From a virus, in IMG/VR virus record IMGVR_UViG_3300050120_000086, positions 1 to 30,104 of that record: DNA of 30,104 nt; one strand, written 5' to 3'. Positions 27,977 through 30,104 of the stretch are shown here, piece by piece; within the stretch, counting starts at the first letter, position 1; every line of letters starts with the position of its first letter. A program made the position numbers and the translations under genes. Below the pieces are notes generated by a model. The model worked only from the letters and a program-made list of their open reading frames with translations, was not told the origin of the DNA and did not search any database.

Positions 27977-28117
27977 ATGGACGCGGCAAACCGTATCAAG
28001 TACGACGAAGTGCGCGGTATGTGGAAAGTTATCCACGGCGGCAAAGAACTCACCAATGAGTTCAAATCCAGTGGAGAGGCGTTCAAGCACTTACAGACGC
28101 TGACTCCCAAGAAGTGA
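27977..28117 (+). CDS. Hypothetical protein, 46 aa
   Basis: GAGGCAGG precedes the ATG. A short beta-beta-alpha-like layout (WKVIHGGKELTNEFKSSGEA). Unknown. Confidence 0.6.
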   Translation: MDAANRIKYDEVRGMWKVIHGGKELTNEFKSSGEAFKHLQTLTPKK

Positions 28118-28124
28118 GGATGTC

Positions 28125-28244
28125 ATGAAGAACGTAGCGAAGGCAGTTGCAGTAGTGGCGCTGGCCGTGCTGATGGGCGGCTGCATTTTCCCCGGTGGCT
28201 ACGGCCATGGTGGGGGCTATCACCAAGAGTATCACCGGTACTAA
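28125..28244 (+). CDS. 39-aa mini-lipoprotein
   Basis: GTGAGGATG precedes the ATG. Signal peptide with VLMGGC lipobox (Cys20); the mature peptide is 20 residues, rich in Gly, Tyr and His. Entericidin-like in size only. Confidence 0.62.
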   Translation: MKNVAKAVAVVALAVLMGGCIFPGGYGHGGGYHQEYHRY

Positions 28245-28249
28245 GCAGC

Positions 28250-28333
28250 GGGCGTGTGGCTGAGTGATCGAAGGCGCTGGACTGCAAATCCGGTTCGAAA
28301 GACACAGTGGTTTGAATCCACTCACGCCCTCCA
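28250..28333 (+). tRNA. tRNA with GCA anticodon (Cys), unusually long variable region
   Basis: Seven perfect acceptor pairs (28250-28256 with 28323-28329), encoded CCA at 28331-28333, D arm 28259-28275, anticodon stem 28277-28281 with 28289-28293, loop with anticodon GCA at 28284-28286, and T arm 28306-28322. The variable region is 12 bases (28294-28305) instead of the 4-5 normal for tRNA-Cys, and the D arm looks like tRNA-Ser. The discriminator base is U, as in tRNA-Cys, not the G of bacterial tRNA-Ser. Confidence 0.9.
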
Positions 28334-28353
28334 GCCGCGTAGGATCATCAGGT

Positions 28354-28424
28354 GTGGCCGTATCTCAATGGTAGAGACGTGGGTTGTGATCCCGCTTACG
28401 TGAGTTCGATTCTCACCGGTCACC
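28354..28424 (+). tRNA. tRNA-His (anticodon GTG)
   Basis: Acceptor GTGGCCG (28354-28360) pairs with CGGTCAC (28417-28423); four-pair D stem; anticodon stem 28379-28383 with 28391-28395 and GTG at 28386-28388; T stem GTGAG with CTCAC. The discriminator is C73, the histidine identity base, but the base before position 1 is T, not the G-1 normally encoded in bacteria. CCA is only partly encoded (CCT follows). Confidence 0.92.
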
Positions 28425-28436
28425 CCTGATGGTCTT

Positions 28437-28452
28437 GCGCAATCAATTGCAG
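28437..28452 (+). repeat. 16-bp inverted repeat, copy 14
   Basis: GCGCAATCAATTGCAG, 14 of 16, between tRNA-His and the DUF551-like gene. Confidence 0.8.
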
Positions 28453-28472
28453 ACAAACGAACGGAGTTCACA

Positions 28473-29111
28473 ATGAAGGCACGTAACACCACTCAAGGCA
28501 TTACCGTTGAAGACATGCAGGCAGCAGCCACCGCGCGGGAAGCCACGTACCCGGAAGTGCTGACTGACGATCAGTTGAAGCACCTTCAGCAAGACGCCAA
28601 CATCTATAACGACACGAAGTACAGCATGATGATGAGCGCCAAGCCGACGCGCGAGCAGGTTGCGTATGGGTGTCGGTTGATTCTGAAGGGCGAGCCGAAC
28701 TTGGGCATTGCCGACAAGAGCATGGCGGTCAAGGCGATGTGGGTACGGCACGCGGTCAAGCAGGCCGAGACCGACCCGGAAATTCAGAAGATGTTCGACG
28801 GTTGGAAGGCCGCGTATGCGCTGACGCACGCGGGCGAACCGAAGCTGGAAGACGCGTGGCAAGTGGCAACCGTCTATCAATCATTTCAGGCACGCTGGAT
28901 TGACGTTGAAGAAAGCCCGCCAGAAGAAGGCCAGAAGGTGCTGTTTTGCTACGGTGAAATGGCGAAACCCGAGGACTTCAAGTACGGTGCGGGCAAGTAC
29001 ACCAACGGTCAGTATTATGACGACCTGCAAAACACGTCCGGCGCGGGCATCAAGAACGTGGTTTGCTGGAAAGACCTCGCGATCCCAGTCCTGCAAGGAA
29101 TCGTCGGCTAA
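28473..29111 (+). CDS. Protein with C-terminal DUF551-like domain, 212 aa
   Basis: ACGGAG at 28461 sets the ATG, following a repeat copy. The N-terminal 140 residues are helical (DDQLKHLQQDANIYND, AVKAMWVRHAVKQAE). Residues about 143-207 (RWIDVEESPPEEGQKVLFCY, then a KYTNGQYYDD segment and VVCWKDLAIP) match the small DUF551 domain common in phages and prophages. Role unknown. Probably read from the promoter at 27756 through the tRNAs. Confidence 0.82.
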   Translation: MKARNTTQGITVEDMQAAATAREATYPEVLTDDQLKHLQQDANIYNDTKYSMMMSAKPTREQVAYGCRLILKGEPNLGIADKSMAVKAMWVRHAVKQAETDPEIQKMFDGWKAAYALTHAGEPKLEDAWQVATVYQSFQARWIDVEESPPEEGQKVLFCYGEMAKPEDFKYGAGKYTNGQYYDDLQNTSGAGIKNVVCWKDLAIPVLQGIVG

Positions 29112-29123
29112 GCAGAGGGCGGC

Positions 29124-29510
29124 ATGAACGGTAAAGAGCTTGAGCAGTTCGAAAAGAAGGTCAAGGATTTGACGACCAGTGATAAGACCCTGACTGCCTA
29201 CGAACTCGCCAAGCTCTTTTGGCTTCATGGTCGTAAGTACGAGCAGACGATAAACCCAGCACCAGTGTACCATCTGCCCTACTTCAATCCGCACGACCCC
29301 CAGCAGCTAAGCATGTTGCTTCAAATGGCGGCGAGTACCTCCAACGGGTACGAGCAGCATCACGGTTATCATCACCACCATTACGATATGGCTGGCAAGG
29401 TTGTGTACGACCATCACGGGCCTTATTCGTACCCAGACATGGAATTCAGATTCAAGACAGAGAACTTGATCTATTTTGTAGAACGGATTTTGAAGGGAGA
29501 TTATTCATGA
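29124..29510 (+). CDS. His-rich hypothetical protein, 128 aa
   Basis: GAGGGCGGC precedes the ATG. The central part (EQHHGYHHHHYDM, then DHHGPYSYP) is unusually rich in His and Tyr, suggesting metal binding or a disordered pH-sensitive loop; the first 40 residues are helical. Not recognised. Confidence 0.72.
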   Translation: MNGKELEQFEKKVKDLTTSDKTLTAYELAKLFWLHGRKYEQTINPAPVYHLPYFNPHDPQQLSMLLQMAASTSNGYEQHHGYHHHHYDMAGKVVYDHHGPYSYPDMEFRFKTENLIYFVERILKGDYS

Positions 29511-29686
29511 CTGAGTACGTAGATTTTGTGTTTGCGGAAGTCCCGAACACACCCGATCTATTGTTTGTTGAAGTCGAGGACAAGGACGGAAAGAGTGTTG
29601 ACTTTGGTACGTGGGCGCGGCGTGCGGACGGCTATCTGGTGCTGCGCGTACCGCTGCCTGAATCAGAAGGAGCAGAGGGTGTCTGA
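29507..29686 (+). CDS. Hypothetical acidic protein, 59 aa
   Basis: ATGA overlap, AAGGGAG upstream. Beta-rich and acidic (LLFVEVEDKDGKSVDFG). Its end overlaps the next gene's start by eight bases. Confidence 0.62.
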   Translation: MTEYVDFVFAEVPNTPDLLFVEVEDKDGKSVDFGTWARRADGYLVLRVPLPESEGAEGV

Positions 29687-29900
29687 GAATTTCGGGGAAC
29701 GGCTCACGCGCATCTGCCGAGAACGTGAGATTTCACAAGTAAAGCTCGGCAAGTTGGTGAAGGTAACGAATCGAGCAGTAAGCGGGTGGATGCGCAGTGA
29801 GTATTACCCCAAGTATTGGGAGTTGTTCGAACTGTCGGTAAAGCTGAACCTGTCTCTGGATTATCTTTGCTGCATCACCGACGAGCCTCGTACCTGCTAG
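29679..29900 (+). CDS. XRE-family helix-turn-helix protein (Cro/CI-like), 73 aa
   Basis: GTG at 29679 with AAGGAG at 29667-29672. The whole protein is one XRE domain: FGERLTRICREREISQVKLG, then VTNRAVSGWMRSEYYPKY and LSLDYLCC, where AVSGW is the recognition helix. It ends at TAG (29898-29900), but the frame stays open for 31 more codons up to a TAA right before the next ATG. A regulator of phage genes is likely. Confidence 0.82.
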   Translation: MSENFGERLTRICREREISQVKLGKLVKVTNRAVSGWMRSEYYPKYWELFELSVKLNLSLDYLCCITDEPRTC

Positions 29901-29913
29901 TACGTAAGTCCGT

Positions 29914-29930
29914 CAGCAACGCCGTTGCTG
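29914..29930 (+). other. Hairpin after the XRE gene
   Basis: CAGCAAC and GTTGCTG pair around GCC, seven perfect pairs, 13 bases after the TAG stop. No T run follows, so it is not a standard terminator. Confidence 0.55.
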
Positions 29931-29996
29931 CAAGTGCAAGCGCCAATTCCGATGCCCGGTAGCTGGCGTACCCAGCTTTACAAGCAGGAGGATTAA

Positions 29997-30104
29997 ATGT
30001 CAGTTCTTGATGAGAGGATGAGGAAAATGGACCTTGAAACTAGCGAGTCGCTGCGTACACTACACGAAAGCGTGGACAAATTGCATCGTGGTCTTTACGC
30101 GATG
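29997..30104 (+). CDS. Partial gene at right edge
   Basis: ATG at 29997 with AGGAGG at 29985-29990; 36 codons are visible (VLDERMRKMDLETSESL, helical and charged) and the frame runs out of the window. No motif recognised. Confidence 0.68.
   Translation, partial: MSVLDERMRKMDLETSESLRTLHESVDKLHRGLYAM

Noticed and set aside
890-28452. The 16-bp repeats as a CRISPR array or intrinsic terminators
   Set aside because: Spacing is irregular, over hundreds to thousands of bases, with no spacers or cas genes. The stems are six base pairs and lack a following T run.
28458-28470. Leader hairpin before the DUF551-like gene
   Set aside because: ACGGAG is present, but the flanks pair only over three bases with a shifted loop.
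336-28880. Many long open frames on the minus strand (for example 697-1326, 3511-4209, 12432-13250)
   Set aside because: They lie opposite strong + strand genes, show no protein motif and have no suitable promoter or ribosome site; they are by-products of base composition.

Overview
The window looks like part of the genome of a tailed double-stranded DNA phage (Caudoviricetes) with a Gram-negative, probably proteobacterial, host. The reasons are a small and a large terminase subunit, a phage-type family A DNA polymerase with an HNH endonuclease beside it, two tRNA genes, about 80 tightly packed and mostly tiny genes all on the + strand, typical lipobox signal peptides, AGGAG-type ribosome binding sites and sigma70-like promoters. 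I see no integrase and no portal, capsid or tail genes. These would have to lie outside the window, so a virulent or temperate lifestyle cannot be decided. Host genus cannot be read from the sequence.

Layout. (1) 1-6400: a pyruvate phosphate dikinase (PPDK)-like gene cut by the left edge, a possible CsrA-like protein, a zinc-ribbon protein, then two paralogous cysteine phosphatases on either side of an unrecognised 351-residue protein, and a glycine-rich protein. (2) 6400-10700: DNA polymerase with a proofreading exonuclease and an apparent uracil-glycosylase-like N-terminal domain, an HNH homing endonuclease, and small unknown genes. (3) 10774-15941: DNA packaging. A transposase-type helix-turn-helix protein precedes the small and large terminase subunits. 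Directly after them is a 109-residue protein that is a fragment-like paralogue of the large subunit's own ATPase domain. An MmcB-like nuclease and a DUF6527-like protein follow. (4) 15989-30104: a dense accessory/early region of small genes in promoter-led cassettes. It holds a dozen micro-membrane proteins and lipoproteins, zinc-ribbon proteins, two XRE repressor-like proteins, a JAMM metalloprotease-like protein, a tRNA with GCA anticodon and an unusually long variable region, and tRNA-His.

Three linked sequence signatures tie the window together. First, nine promoters share TTGAC(A/T), a 16-bp spacer and a TATAGT-like -10; a tenth uses a repeat end as its -35. Second, most first genes have their Shine-Dalgarno sequence (ACGGAG, ATGGAG or AGGAG) in the 5-6 nt loop of a small hairpin. 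Its stem changes sequence from gene to gene but stays complementary, which is covariation. Third, a 16-bp inverted repeat, GCGCAATCAATTGCGC, occurs 14 times in both orientations, often just upstream of a promoter (exactly 11 bp from the -35 in three cases), and sometimes supplies coding sequence or a stop codon. Together they suggest a genome-wide regulatory scheme that I do not recognise from a described phage. All functional statements rest on reading motifs by eye; no database search was run.
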